DNA of 64,000 nt from Rhizophagus clarus. Lineage: Eukaryota > Glomeromycota > Glomeromycetes > Glomerales > Glomeraceae. This document shows, in pieces, positions 1 through 11,759 of the stretch. Position 1 is the first letter of the stretch. Every line of letters begins with the position of its first letter. A program made the translations under genes and the position numbers. The notes under the pieces were generated by a model. The model did no database searches, had not been told where the DNA came from, and worked only from the letters and a program-made list of their open reading frames with translations. The DNA is taken from positions 186,001 to 250,000 of the forward strand of contig BLAL01000002.1 in the NCBI GenBank assembly GCA_015698045.1, read 5' to 3'.

Positions 1-61
1 CTCAGTGATGGTCAAGAAGTAGAAGAAGTACAAGGCCGTTAATAATATAAATATATATATA

Positions 62-560
62 TCAAAATAAATATTATTTTATTTTTATTTTTTTATTTTT
101 ATTGATAAGATGAAGAAAAATACAAAGAGATTTACAATGAATACCTAAATGAGTTAGTCTGCAGTAAAGTTTTGGCTAAATATCCATAACTAACTACAGA
201 TATGACAAAGCTAAACTATGATACCAGCTCTTAACAGATGACCCAACTAACATTTACTCACATCCTCTACAAACCCTGCTGTATACTACAACGTATGAAT
301 CCCCTTGCAGTCCTGTGCAATAAAACACCTTACCTCTTCCAAAGAAGCTTCATTGAGTAGACTATACTGGATCTTAGATCCCAATTTTCTATTAAGAAAG
401 AAAACTTGTAACAACCTATCGCCACCAACACCACCAACAACAAAAAAGAATGTAATAATTCAACATAACTAAAATTGTTACAAAAGTGTAATGCGTTATC
501 AACACCAAAAAAAAAAAAAAAGTTACAGAAGTGTAATAACTAGGTTAGGGAAATAAGATA
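62..560 (-). mobile_element. LINE copy A, 3' terminal region (5'-truncated)
   Basis: This stretch repeats, with divergence, the 3' end of the larger LINE at 1,505-1,815. Both start on the plus strand with CAAAATAAATATTATTTT, then a T-rich tail (TTTTTA repeats), then ATTGAYAAG. Both go on with matching blocks such as the one ending in GTAAAGTTTTG and the 'aactatgatac(c/t)agctctt' block near 222 and 1,638. The A-rich tail of the sense strand lies at the low-coordinate end, so the element is on the minus strand. No coding sequence matching the RNase H or C-terminal part of the larger copy follows, so this is a truncated or rearranged copy. Homology is clear; the exact 5' limit is not. Confidence 0.6.
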
Positions 561-1488
561 CGCAGCCAAGACTCAAAGAGTACTCCGAAACCTTTTTTCA
601 AAAAAAAGGGGTTATAATGCAAAAGCCCAGTAAAATAAAATAAAATAAAAACAAAAACAAATTACAAAAAAAGAAAAATCATAAAAATTTTTAGGGATTG
701 TAAAAAAAAGGAATTTAGTTATAAATAAACCTAAATTATAATTAGCCATCTTCCGTTACCAGAAGATGCAAGAAGTCTGGCACCAGTCTTGACTTTTAGA
801 GACAGCTAGTATCGTAGGGACCTTTCTCCATCAATATAAAGTTGCCATGATATCAAGTGAATCATCCATCTACACTACTCAAGGTAGAGATGTGTCCAGA
901 GGTTCTGTAGTAATATTCTGAAAAAGAATGAAAACTGCGCAACTTGTGTACTCTACTAAGTACAAAGCGAATCATAGATTCAATTTCAAATGTTAGGCTG
1001 CAGATCATTCTATAATTGGACCAAATAAAAAAGCCCCTTGTGTTTGGTCATGTGATAGGCCAATCATTAGGTGGGGATAAACTAAAAAGTATTTTTTCTC
1101 AAAAACGCAAAAGAGCAAAGAAAAAATAAAAGTGTAGGTTGGGTCAAAAACTTGTCTAATAGATGAGTCATAGGTCGAGTATTATCTCAGTTGTATTCCA
1201 CCTAGCCTCAATCCATAGTATAGTTTCTTCCCAAATGTATTATCACAGCTACTTCGTTGCCACCACTGCCATTGATGAAGAAATATTGAAAACTTGAAAA
1301 ACTCTGAAAGTATTTGTTTAACACATAAGACAACCAAGTCAAGTGCTTTAAAGTGTATTTTTAAATAAAGGAGGAGGAGTGTAAGGACCGTTGGCTTTCT
1401 AACAGTCAACCTACGGGAAAAAAATAAAAAATATTTTTTCAATAAAAAATGGTCATGACGGTTTCAGGGGAGAGTTATCATCAAAATA
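561..1488. other. AT-rich interval without a recognisable gene
   Basis: It has A-rich and AAAAT-type simple repeats near 630-700 and no ORF I can relate to a known protein. The 86-codon frame at 1,182-1,442 (minus) is hydrophobic low-complexity and probably not a gene. It may be a diverged internal part of LINE copy A or older intervening DNA. It ends at a second copy of the LINE target (TATCAAAATAAATATTA near 1,488). Confidence 0.4.
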
Positions 1489-1826
1489 TCAAAATAAATA
1501 TTATTTTTATTTTTATTTTTATTTTTATTGACAAGTTAATGTAAAATACAAAAATATTACATTAAATACCCCATAAAGAGTGAGTCTGTAGTAAAGTTTT
1601 GACTATAGAACCATAACCAACTACAAAACCAACTAAGTTAAACTATGATACTAGCTCTTGATAAATCAAATAAACCCTGTTGGATTACCAATCCCAATTT
1701 TTAATTAAAGGAGCAAATTGTAACAATCTATCCCATGCCCCCAAAAAAGTAAAAGATATAATATTTAATACTTAGCTAATAATCTAGAAGTGTTAGTAGT
1801 CAGTTAAGAAAAGGTAATACAAAGTA

Positions 1827-2327
1827 TTACAGAACATCAAAAGTAAATAAATCTATGTAAGCTACGTTAAATCTAATCAATAAGTTTATATATTCTATAT
1901 ATTCTATATTAATAAAAGAAAAATCAAAAGAAGAATTATTAATATTATAAAAAGAAGTATAAGGTTCACTGTATTTTGTATTATATGAAATAGAACATTT
2001 CATATATTGTGTTATTCTACACATATTTTTAACTGAAGCAACTGCTTTATATAATTTGTCAAATGCCTTTATTAATAAATTGCGATGCTGAGTTGCAGTA
2101 GTATACTTTTGCAGCCATTCTACTAATGTTGTAGAGATAAATCCTTTAATAATATCTAAAAATGTGATATTATTTAGGTGAAGACTTTTTGTAAATTGAA
2201 GGAGATCAAATTGATCACTTAGTTGTTCAGCGGAAGTATTAGTTGTTAAGTCTAAAATTCCTAAAATTAACGTATTTTTAAAGTTATTATATAATTGAAT
2301 GGAGGTTTCAGTTTGATACAGATACAA
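1827..2327 (-). pseudogene. C-terminal segment of the LINE polyprotein
   Basis: A 166-codon open stretch ends the LINE coding region. It has no catalytic motif I know, but its last 60 or so residues (CRITQYMKCSISYNTKYSEP, ending LIRFNVAYIDLFTFDVL) recur at 29,276-29,467 with conserved spacing. The stretch is therefore a real conserved part of this LINE family. It is followed at 1,505-1,826 by the 3' UTR. The first Met of the open stretch is not a real start, since translation would enter from upstream. Confidence 0.6.
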
Positions 2328-2829
2328 CCAAACATGGGTGAATGTTTCTTTTCCTTCAGCATATAGAAGACAATCTGAGTCTTGATAGATGTCGTAATAT
2401 TGTTATTTGGTTTTTTCTAGAACAGCTAATTATTCTGATAATAGTTTATTTGTTCAAAGTTAGTTTCTGATTTTTTACTATTGTTGCATAGAATCTATAA
2501 CGTAAAGTCCCAATCAACGGTGTATTTGTATTTATAATTCTGTGGTAAACGTAAGAAAAATAGATAGTTTTTGATATTGGAGCTGTCTGTGATGAATTTT
2601 CTTAATTTTCTTTCAATGGGTATCAAACCCCATTGCGGTATGAACTGAATATTGTCAAAGTAATGTTTTTTAATTACGAGGATGGGAGTTGAATCGTAAT
2701 GTGCAATCTTGCATTCTTGATCAATTCGATCATTGAAATAATTGTTGTTATGTGCTTTGACCTTGTTAAAGCAGATAATGAAGTTTTTTGATCTAATGAG
2801 TAAAGTAAATATTGTTAATAATTAGGTTG

Positions 2830-3160
2830 TTATTAGGAAGACGGAAATAGTCTCTAATCGAAAAAGTAGGATTATTACAAATCCATTGTATTATGTTAAT
2901 CAAATTTTGGCTGTCAGTATTAATATCTACTTGACATCCGTGTGGGGATACAATAAGTGTTAATAAATAGCGAAGAGTTCTGCCCTAAGGGATGATGGCC
3001 AGTTCTCTATTGTTATTGTAAACGAGGGAGTAATGTTATTTGTTTCAGATACACGTATAAAACCAGCAGTCATTGAAGCAGCTTGGGTATTAGCATTGAT
3101 CAATGAGCCATCAGTATAAAAGGATAAATTATCTTCATCTTTAAGATGTTATTGAATAGC
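2830..3160 (-). pseudogene. LINE RNase H domain
   Basis: Minus-strand translation gives YTDGSLINANTQAAS (first Asp, near 3,090-3,125), then RAELFAIYL (Glu, near 2,960-2,985) and INTDSQNLI (second Asp, near 2,900-2,930). This D-E-D spacing is that of type I RNase H. The neighbouring minus frame 3,355-3,149 gives the linker before it. The domain would remove the RNA strand during reverse transcription in I-clade-like LINEs. Small frame breaks are present. Confidence 0.7.
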
Positions 3161-4150
3161 ATATAACACTTCCAATTTAGAATTATGTTCGAAATGTTGG
3201 AAGAATTGTTCATCTGATTGATATAATTGTTGAACAGTATTAGTTCTGATATTTTTATTAATCGTAGGAATGATTGATGATGATGTTGAATTGATCACTT
3301 GGTGTAAATGTGAGTTGAGATCAACTAGAATAAGACGATGTTTGTCTCTAGTCACAGTTGAATGTTGTCCAGTATATAATATTGATGTATTTGAAATAGT
3401 ACAATCAATGTTACAGAAGAATTCTTGTAGTTGGTCTCTTCCTGGACGCAGAGGAGTGTAAGTTGATGTTGTATTATCACAACCTTAACAACAACTTATT
3501 TCTAATTTGTTGTTATTATTCATTGATTCAATATTATAATGTTCTAGCATGAAAGAACTTTTTTCAAAATTCACATTTTTTTGGAAGTGCTTACATAATA
3601 TAATATTCAGGGTAATTATCTGTATTGAGTAAAATTGGTTTTGAAGTATAATTTTTTCGTATTCTATCTGCTTCACTTTCTTTAGAGAATTGTTTTGTGA
3701 TTAGACAGTTGATAAAATTAGTGTTATAAATGCGATTAATATATAATAATATTTCTTGATTTGTATTCAACACGGAATAACTTTATGATATCATTTAAGT
3801 GCGAGAATATATGGTATATTAAATTTGTTTCTTATTTCATTAGTGCTTAATAAGAAGCCTTCATCAGATAGTATTTGTTCTAAAAAAAAATTTGATATTT
3901 TTTGAAAAACATTAGATGATGGAAATATGCGTCTTCTAAAACTTGAAGTAATGATATCTGTCCACCAGGGATCAACTAATCACATAACGAATTATTGATC
4001 AATGAAATATTGTGATTTTTTAATAAGTTGAGTGAAGCGATTAAGAAATTGTTTCTGTATTTCTTGACAATCTTATCTGGGAGTTTGGCTAACAATGACA
4101 AGGAAAGCCATTCTTTGTGTTGAATATTCTTGAGTCATAAATGTGTTATT

Positions 4151-5909
4151 TTACCTGGTAATCTTAGCTTGATCTTGATTGTCACGAATGTCTTTGATAT
4201 TATAAATCTTATTAAAAAATATTTTATCAGGTGTAGTAATTGAAAGACATAGTTTTTTCTTGAACATCAACAGAAACTGTTTCATAATCTTATCCATGAA
4301 TTTTTTGGTAAGCACTTTAACTTGCGACCAATATTCAATTCTAGGGCTGTTGAAAATGTAGATCATGTGTTTATCAGTGATCTTTTTTCTAGCATATTTA
4401 TGTCATAATTCATTGATTTTATCATTAATTCATTTGATTGTTGATTGAAAAGTATTTATTTCATTAAAATAAACGCCTAATATGCGGATAGAACTTTGAG
4501 GAGAAACAGGAATTATGAAGATTGAATCAGACCCAAACGTCAAAGTAACAGGTTTGTGTGGTTTTAATTTCAGTCTATATCTTCCTTGTTTATATTTAAC
4601 TAGTAGTTCAGACTTTTCTTTATTAACTTGGATATCATTAAGTTTGTAGAAGGAGTCTGCTATCTCAAATATTTTTTCTAAATTGTGTTGGCTAGGAGTG
4701 AGCCATTAAGTATCATCCATATATGCACTGGATGATATTATTAATTTTTCTGTTTTCTCAGATGTATCTTCACCGTAAAATTTATTTAAGGCTATCTTTG
4801 GTGCTTTTAAAGTATAGCCAAGTTTTCGTTGTTCTATCTCGCATAATAGGGGATCGTAATATATACACCATAACAATGGTGATATGACCTCCCCTTGATA
4901 AATGCCAATTAACACGTCATATGGATCAGTTAAACCATAGGCGGTAATTACTTGATTCTGTCAATTTTTGAAAAGGCTAGACATCATTTTTATAAAATTT
5001 AACAGTATCTTTATACATTTCATCACCTTTTCTAGCATGAATATATTAACATGGTCATATGCTTTCCCTAGATCTTGAGAGTGAAGCCAGAGTTCTTTAT
5101 TATTTTCTTTTGCGTCTTGTATTATTTCATTAATCATGCATATTGGCTCGAAGGTGGAATTGCCTGGTAAGGCAGCAAATTGGTTTCCTTTGAGCACATT
5201 GTTGTTCTTCAATATTTGACTGAGGCGTCTATTTAATAGGCTGATGAAAGCTTTTCAAGGAGTTTTGAGAAGTGTAATCGGTCTAGTGTTTGTTAAATTA
5301 GCAAAGAAGGGTTTCAGCTTTGGAATAGGATATATTGTAGCTTTCTTCCATTTGTCAGATATGTTGTTTAAATCCATACATGCACATATAAAGACGTGGA
5401 AGAAGGATTGATTGTCTTCGTTCAAATTTTTCAATATTTCATAAAATATGCCAGAAGGACTGGCAGCTTTATTATTAGGGAGAGATCTAACATTATCTAT
5501 CCATTCGTCTAGTAATGTATTTAGACTCTAGCATAATGATAGTATTTTGTAAGATGTCTTTGTACTTAAAAGTTTTGACATGTAAGAATCGACTTGAGAT
5601 TGTAATATTATGCCTTTTCATGATTAAAATAAAGTCTGAGAGGTTACTTGACTTGTTACCATCTGACCTTATATGTAAGGCGGTGATGTGAGCTATTATT
5701 TTCTTTCTGTTCTCTATAGATCTATCATTGAAGTCTAATTTCTCTTTACGAATTTTATTTAACATTCCTTTTAACATGTTCAGGTCTCTTTTTAAATCAG
5801 AGTCATATAATGGATGACGATTCTGTTTGATCTTTTTCTTTTTTTGTTTAATGTTGATTTTAGCACTATTCATTATGGCTTTCCTAAATGAATTCCATAA
5901 TTGATTCAA
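4151..5909 (-). pseudogene. LINE reverse transcriptase domain
   Basis: Reading 5,909 downward, a lysine-rich linker (5,909-5,493) precedes the polymerase. Motif A lies in the frame 5,212-4,961 (LHSQDLGKAYDHV). Motif B is GIYQGEVISPLLWCIYY (about 4,915-4,865). Motif C is the variant AYMDDT just before a stop near 4,706-4,728. The thumb-like continuation is in the 4,366-4,151 frame. Motif C with MDD rather than ADD is common in LINE RTs. Stops follow motif C and lie between frames, so the enzyme is dead. The domain order endonuclease, RT, RNase H matches full LINEs. Confidence 0.85.
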
Positions 5910-5949
5910 TTGTTTTTGTGTGCTAATGCCTCATATTCTGCTGATTGTG

Positions 5950-8165
5950 AGTTTAATATTTGGATCATCCAAATATTTGCTTATATCTTTGTTAAATTTA
6001 TCCCAGTTCTAATCTCCATCTGTTTTTTGCATTTCATCATAACAGAATGTAGTTTTTGAAGGAGGTTGGCATTTTTGTGTGTTGTTTTTATTAACAATAA
6101 TATTATCCACAAATAAATCCAAAGTGATCATTCGATGGTCTGTTTTAATAGTTGATAACATGAGGTCTATATTGCACCATATGTAATCAATCTTGTTGTG
6201 GGCGTGGTTAGTATTATTGGGGATATATGTGTACATATCTGATATATCATCAAAGTGGATTCTTTAATAAAATGTTTTTTGAAATAATCAAATATATCAT
6301 GAAGCCAGTAAGGTTAGTCAAGAAATTCATATTCGTTCCACTTGATATTAAAATCTCCCATTATAATGATGTCTTTAACAAAAGAGTCTAGACATTGGTT
6401 AGTCCAATGCTCGATCTGTTTGTATAATCTTTTAATCTGTGGTTTTTCTTTATCTTATACGTTAATATACGCTTGGATTAGTGGTTAGATCTGGATATCT
6501 GTCTATCTGCATTTATCCAATCCGTGACTAAAAGGTTGGATACAGATAAGTTATTACAGATATCTGGCTATCCTAAATTTATCTGTGTTATCTGTAAATA
6601 CAGATAAATCCGTTATCTGTTATATGTAACAGATATTTTATATATTTTATGCCAAATAACCATTTAAAAAAATAATAAATTTTATAAAAATTCTGAACTG
6701 CCAAAACTGCATATAGCCTTGGCATTTGTTACTAATCCAATTTTTATATGACTTAGATCAGATCAGATAATCTTTTTTTTAGAGCAGCCAAGTGTTAAAA
6801 AAATGGTTTTTAAACTGTTACCATAATATTTTATTTATTTTATGTTAAAAAAAATTTTTTTTCATCAAAACAGTTTTTTAAACTGTTAAATTTTATTTTT
6901 TATTTTTTTTATTTTCCTCCTTTAAATACGGCTCCTGAAAATTGTGGGATAGTAAGTTGTGTTATGAACATAACAGTAATAGTTCTTTTAATATAAAAAC
7001 GTTAACTAATGTTCTTTTTTTTTTTTTTTGTAGGAATGGGCTTTTTTGCAATTGACACATGACTCTTTGAAGTAATGTGAGGGGGAGAATGTTAAAGATT
7101 CTTTTTTAATATAAGAACATTAACTAACATTCTTTTCTTTTTGTAGGCATGAACCAGCTTTTATTTTTAAAGAAAGTTCACCAGCTTGAGAATTTTCTTG
7201 GCTTGGCTTGGCTCAGCTCACTTTGGCTTGAGCTATATTTTTTTTTTTCAAGCTGAGCTGGCTCATATGAAACACTAGCTTGTAATTTCCTTTTCATAGA
7301 GTCAGTTTGTTTCAATTTCTCAATTTTGATATTTTATTTAAGAAGCAACTAGTATCATTTATTTTTTTTTTTTACTTTTAGGATGCTGGAGTCTTTGATA
7401 AACCCAGACTTGAAGATATATAGTATGCATGAGAATTTACTTAATTGTTTTAAAGAAATGTGTTAACATTTCATTCTTTTTACTTTTAGAATACCAAATT
7501 CTTGGATAAACAGTGCAGCATCTTAAAGTATATTAATATGTACTGTATATCAATAATAAAGAAAACCTAATTTTGGTTTTTGTTTTAGTGTAAAGGGTTT
7601 TATTACAATAAATAAAACGTTAATAAAATATTGATAAAATATTTTAATACATGTATAAATTTATTGGTGATTGAAATTAAAAAAGTAAAAGATGGAACAC
7701 TAAAATTATGTTGAACCATATAAAATTTTTAAAAATATCCATAAATATCTGTAAATATCTGTAAAATCTGTGAAAATTATCTGTGAATATAAATTGCTAT
7801 CCAGATATCTGCATATCTGGATACATATCTGGATAGGTCATCTACAGATCTAACCTCTAGCTTGGATTATACAAATTTTCTTCTTTTTTGTATAAAAGTC
7901 AATAAAACTGATGCATCCTTTGAAATGTTGAAATTGTTTTACATAAACAGCAAATTCCTTTTTAATAAGAAATCTGGTTCCTGACCCCTTCTTCCCTTCA
8001 GTCGTGAAGTATAATTTATATTTATCTTAAACCGTATATTCAAGAATTCTTAACGTGTCTTTAGTAACATTTGTTTCAGCTAGACCAAGGATTTTGATAT
8101 TATTGCCATTACATCAACAATTTTTTCTTGATTAATTGTTTGTATATTTAGAGTTGCGATTCTAA
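5950..8165 (-). pseudogene. LINE AP-like endonuclease domain, split by element J
   Basis: The N-terminal part lies just above the insertion (about 8,165-7,868; LRIATLNIQTINQEK resembles the usual start of this fold). The C-terminal part lies below it, 6,470-6,009. The latter contains IIIMGDFNIKWNEYEF (GDFN motif, about 6,330-6,375), then NKIDYIWCNIDLM and DHRMITLDLFVDN (the DYI and DH motifs, 6,120-6,200). These residues belong to the exonuclease/endonuclease/phosphatase fold that nicks target DNA in LINEs. Element J (6,479-7,859) separates the halves, and other stops exist outside it. Confidence 0.75.
6479..7859. mobile_element. Element J: non-autonomous hAT-like element inserted in the LINE endonuclease
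   Basis: GCTTGGAT flanks it on both sides (6,471-6,478 and 7,860-7,867). The ends are inverted: TAGTGGTTAGATCTGG at the left and TAGAGGTTAGATCTG (reverse complement) at the right. Both arms repeat the word ATCTG/CAGAT (ATCTGGATATCTG and variants, 6,490-6,640 and 7,735-7,850). The interior holds two splice-acceptor-like blocks (6,990-7,160) and a GCTTGGCTCAGCTCA-type patch (7,190-7,280) that resembles the arms of element C. No transposase is encoded. An 8-bp duplication suggests mobilisation by a hAT-type transposase. Confidence 0.85.
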
Positions 8166-8195
8166 ATTAATTTTTTGTGTATTTGAGGAACATGA

Positions 8196-10899
8196 TTAAA
8201 AGAGGTGTTCTGTTTCGTGTTTAAGGAGTGGGGTTTGATTGATTTTGATTTTTTGTTTTTTGGTTGATTGTCCATCATAATTGCACACTGATATTTGATG
8301 GTTATATGAAGAAGATTTAAGCGTCGATGTTATTTTTGACATTGGCATCTTCTTCATTGTCTGTTGGAAGATACTTCTCATTATCGTTTAATGAAAGAAA
8401 TTGTTATTCTATTGTGGATAAAGTAGCAAAACCTAAAAAGTTTTGTAAGTGCCTTTGATCATTCCTTGAAGGCTGCCAATTGCTTGATCTACTTTTTGTG
8501 CAAGCGTATATTAGGTTTGAAGTAAATTTTCAATTTATTCCTCTTTTGAGGATGACGAGTCTTCATGATCTGAATCTTTTATAACTCTTTTATGTTGTTC
8601 ATTTTTTTCATTTTTTGGAGAAGAGGGTGATAGGGTAGGTGATCTGGCCTTAGGTGAATTTGAAGAGCCAGTTACCAAAGCAACATTCTTAAGTCGTTCT
8701 TCTCTTTCTTTTCTAAATTGATTAATAGTTGAACTGAATTGGTCAATGTGACTTCTGAGTTCAGTGAATTGTTGTGTAATTTGAACTTCTAGCGTTTTCA
8801 CAAGATTATCCACTAGTGAATGGAGGTATTATTGTTGTTTTTCTGAGAGATCCTTATAGGATCCCAAAATATACATAAAAAGGTCAGGTCTGAGTTCGCA
8901 TATAATAAACCAAAAAATTGTGTAGATCTTTCCTTTTATAGATAGTTCCGACCAAAATTATATTACCGATATTAGAAACTGGCTGAAATTATCATAATTC
9001 TGGCCCTGAAAAAATGTGTACAGCCATTAGTAATTTTTTTTTGGCTGGATCTGACCTCTGTATATATATTTTGGGGTCCTGTCCTTATTTGATTGTTCAA
9101 TCATTGTTGTTGATTGATATCTTAGTTTTGAGTTTTATTATTTTGGGAACGAGATGGAGTTCCTTTGGGGTTGTTGTTTTGGGCAGAATGTTTTCCTTTG
9201 AAGTTGTTCTTATTTTGATTTTTATCATTTTTTTTTGTTAGATTAACTGCTTGGGCGTAAGATTTGCTCTTATTTTGAGCAGTTAACTTGGACCTTTCTT
9301 TCCATGCAGCCTTAACCATATTATTGCATTTATTTTGATGTTTTTTAATATTACAACCTGCATATAAGTGGTCAGGATTACCACAATTATTGCAGATATT
9401 ACATTTGATTGTGGGGTCAGATATGAATAGAGTTTCATCTGTTTTTCCTTGTTTGATACTAAACTTTTTCTTCATTGTGATTTCTTTGTCTTCTTCATTC
9501 TTGAAGTTGACGTAGGCATAAGAAAACAGTTTATAATGATATGGGTTCCTTGGTATGAAACACGTCATTGCATTTATTTCATCTATGATTGGTTTTAAAT
9601 TAATGGCTGTAGTTTCTACAGGAAGGCCAGATGGTCTAAGACTGTGCTGTTTGTGTTGTTCGCTTTGTTCTTCTGATAGAAAGATATGCGTCACTCTGAT
9701 ATATTCTTTGCCAATTAAGTGAGACCATTTGTGGTAGAAGCGCTGGACTGAATTTGCATCTTTATATGTGATGTAAGCTTATTGGTATTGCCCTTGAGCT
9801 ATTGTGTTGATTTTTTCAATTTCTCCTAAGAGACTGAATGAATTTTGGATAGTTTTCTTTTCAGTATATAGCGGTATGTCAAATACTTATATGGTACGTA
9901 TTTTTTCATTGTTGATTTCTTCCTCATTTTTCTGTGGTTTTTCTTTCATCACGGATTTGAATTGGAAGGTGATGTCATTTTCAACAATGTTGCCATCTTG
10001 GTCTTCTTCATTAATTTTTGTATGAAATTTCCCTTGCAGGACTTTATTGTAGCTATCTTCATTACTAAAAATAGCATTAACAATATTAATAAGTTTGTTT
10101 TTACCATTTTCTTGACATATAGACTGGTGTGCAGGCTTGGCATATTCAAAGTCTGGGTACTATTGTAACAATTTAAGCACTTCGTGTGCTTTATCAGTCT
10201 TCTTCACATATGGGAGGTTGTTGCTTTTGGTGTAAACGGTGAATAATTTGGGATAAGAACAAAGCTGTCCTCATCATCAGAGAGTGTAATAACTTTGGGT
10301 TCAATAACAGGTTTGTCCATAACTTGTTGGGGGTCAAGTTTTAGATCTACATCTATTTTTGGATCAGATGGTTGTTGATTGATGTTCTGGATTTGTTCTA
10401 AATAACCCATTTGAACGGGTTTGTTGATCCTCTTGATTTGATGAATTGGTTACCGTAGCATCCTTATTTGAGTCAGAAGCATAGCAGGTAAACATGGTTT
10501 TTTTCTTAACAGATGTAGCAACTTGTTTAGACATAATACGATCTATGCGCAGCTTAAAAACTAGATGATCTGTGCCATCCTTGAGTGGGCTGTCCTTTTT
10601 TCAGCAAAGAGATCACCAGCAAGAAAACGTTCAGAATCCAAGTTGGAAACAAGAGCCATTTTCTTAGCAATAGTTTGCTCTTCTTCCAGAATAAGTTTAA
10701 CATTCTGAGTAACGATTTCTTTCTTAACAGTGACAGAAGGACCTCTGGTAGGAGGAACTTGAGACTTTAGTTGTGTCAAAGTATTGGAAGTAATACTTGA
10801 AGCTAGAATAGTTACAATGGGTTTCTCGATGGGTACAACCACCTTAGATTGATTTTTAGCAGCCTTGTTAGCATTGCAAAGGTTTTTTTTAGACGTCAT
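8196..10899 (-). pseudogene. LINE ORF1 (RNA-binding protein with CCHC knuckle), broken into frames
   Basis: Successive minus-strand frames form one decayed ORF1: 10,899-10,561 (starts MTSKKNLCNANKAAK), 10,410-10,204 (acidic, LSDDEDSFVL), 10,149-9,949, 9,694-9,122, 8,813-8,535 and 8,381-8,196. The 9,694-9,122 frame holds a zinc-knuckle-like cluster (CNICNNCGNPDHLYAGC) followed by a Lys/Asn/Gln-rich tail with KSYAQAVN, typical of nucleic-acid-binding ORF1 proteins. The 8,813 frame begins MDNLVKTLEVQITQQF and looks like a coiled coil. ORF1 proteins coat the LINE RNA and assist target-primed reverse transcription. At least five stops or shifts separate the pieces. The ATG at 10,899 is the most upstream start. 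Confidence 0.65.
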
Positions 10900-10985
10900 A
10901 TTGAAAATAATAAACTTTTATATAACAGTTTTTAATAAAATTTCTTTTGCAAAATTTACGGTTCAGTGATCGATGAGAAAGAGAT

Positions 10986-11019
10986 TTTATCAAAATAAAT
11001 ATTATCAAAATAAATATTA
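10986..11019. repeat. LINE target sequence in tandem at the 5' junction
   Basis: The block TATCAAAATAAATATTA at 10,988 is followed at once by TCAAAATAAATATTA. The same sequence lies at the 3' ends of both LINE copies (about 61 and 1,488). The extra tandem copy fits two successive insertions at one target. Confidence 0.65.
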
Positions 11020-11565
11020 TTTTTTAAATTATTGAATTAACTAATCTTTATTTATTTACTTTATCATTTTTGTAAGATAGCGCAAAATTTTGTGTTATGT
11101 TAGGAACAGCTAAGTTATTTTTAAAGCATTGTATTAGATTTTAATGGTAAAGAAAATAATCTTTATTCTCATATTTTGTTATGAGGACTTTATTAATTTT
11201 AAATTAGAAAACTTCATATTATTCATAAATGTTCATCCCTGCTTGATGTTTTTTGGTAATGGAGATTCTGTAAGATTTGAATGTTTATCAAAAAAGCATA
11301 TTATTTCATTAGCAGCTTCATTGTTTAATTTATGGTTTGTGAAATTAGAATTTTCAGATTTTTCAAAAATTTCAGGCTATAAATCTAGTATATTTTCAAG
11401 GTTATCTTCAAAGCTCATTGTTGATATCTCTGATATTAAATTGCTTTGTACACTTTTGATACTGTCAAATGACATGTTTTGTACATTGTTATCATCATCT
11501 TTCAACTAAAATTATAAGCCAAATGAGTTAGTATTACTGAACGTTTTAGCTTAATTTGTGATTCA
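11020..11565 (-). pseudogene. Plavaka-like transposase N-terminal exon, inverted copy
   Basis: The minus strand reads, after an acceptor-like TATAATTTTAG, an acidic segment (DDDNNVQNMSFDSIKSV) and then LISEISTMSFEDNLENILDL, NHKLNNEAANEIICFFDKHS, LTESPLPKNIKQGMNIYE and KNFLYH-like pieces. It matches the plus-strand exon at 17,340-17,760 at most positions. The family is the Plavaka-type (CACTA-related) transposases common in fungi, recognised from this conserved N-terminal block. LINE copy B truncates the rest of this copy at 11,019. Stops are present. Confidence 0.55.
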
Positions 11566-11759
11566 CTGATCATGAGATATTGATCATATATACTGTAATA
11601 ATTAAAAACGGGGATAATTAGTATATATGTGTGAATATATTTTTGACAATCTGACAACACGTTACTAAAACATTATAATAAACTGCTCAAAAAAAAATGT
11701 TAAAACGGTGAAAACCTTCAGTAACATTGATTGCTACTGGTGTAATTATTCCTGACTTG

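Larger units (their letters stand above)
1505..10987 (-). mobile_element. LINE retrotransposon copy B (ORF1 + AP endonuclease/RT/RNase H), decayed
   Basis: Read on the minus strand, this is a long non-LTR retrotransposon. ORF1 comes first, with a coiled, charged region and a CCHC zinc knuckle. A second polyprotein follows with an AP-type endonuclease, a LINE-type reverse transcriptase, an RNase H domain and a C-terminal extension, then a 3' UTR and a TTTTTA-type tail (1,505-1,530 on the plus strand). TATCAAAATAAATATTA flanks both ends (about 1,488 and 10,988), which I read as the target duplication. The RNase H places it nearer the I/Tad-like LINEs than L1-only types. All frames carry stops and shifts, and element J interrupts the endonuclease, so it cannot move by itself. 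Confidence 0.85.

Noticed and set aside
1182-1442. 86-codon minus-strand ORF
   Set aside because: Hydrophobic low-complexity, no family resemblance, lies between LINE copies.
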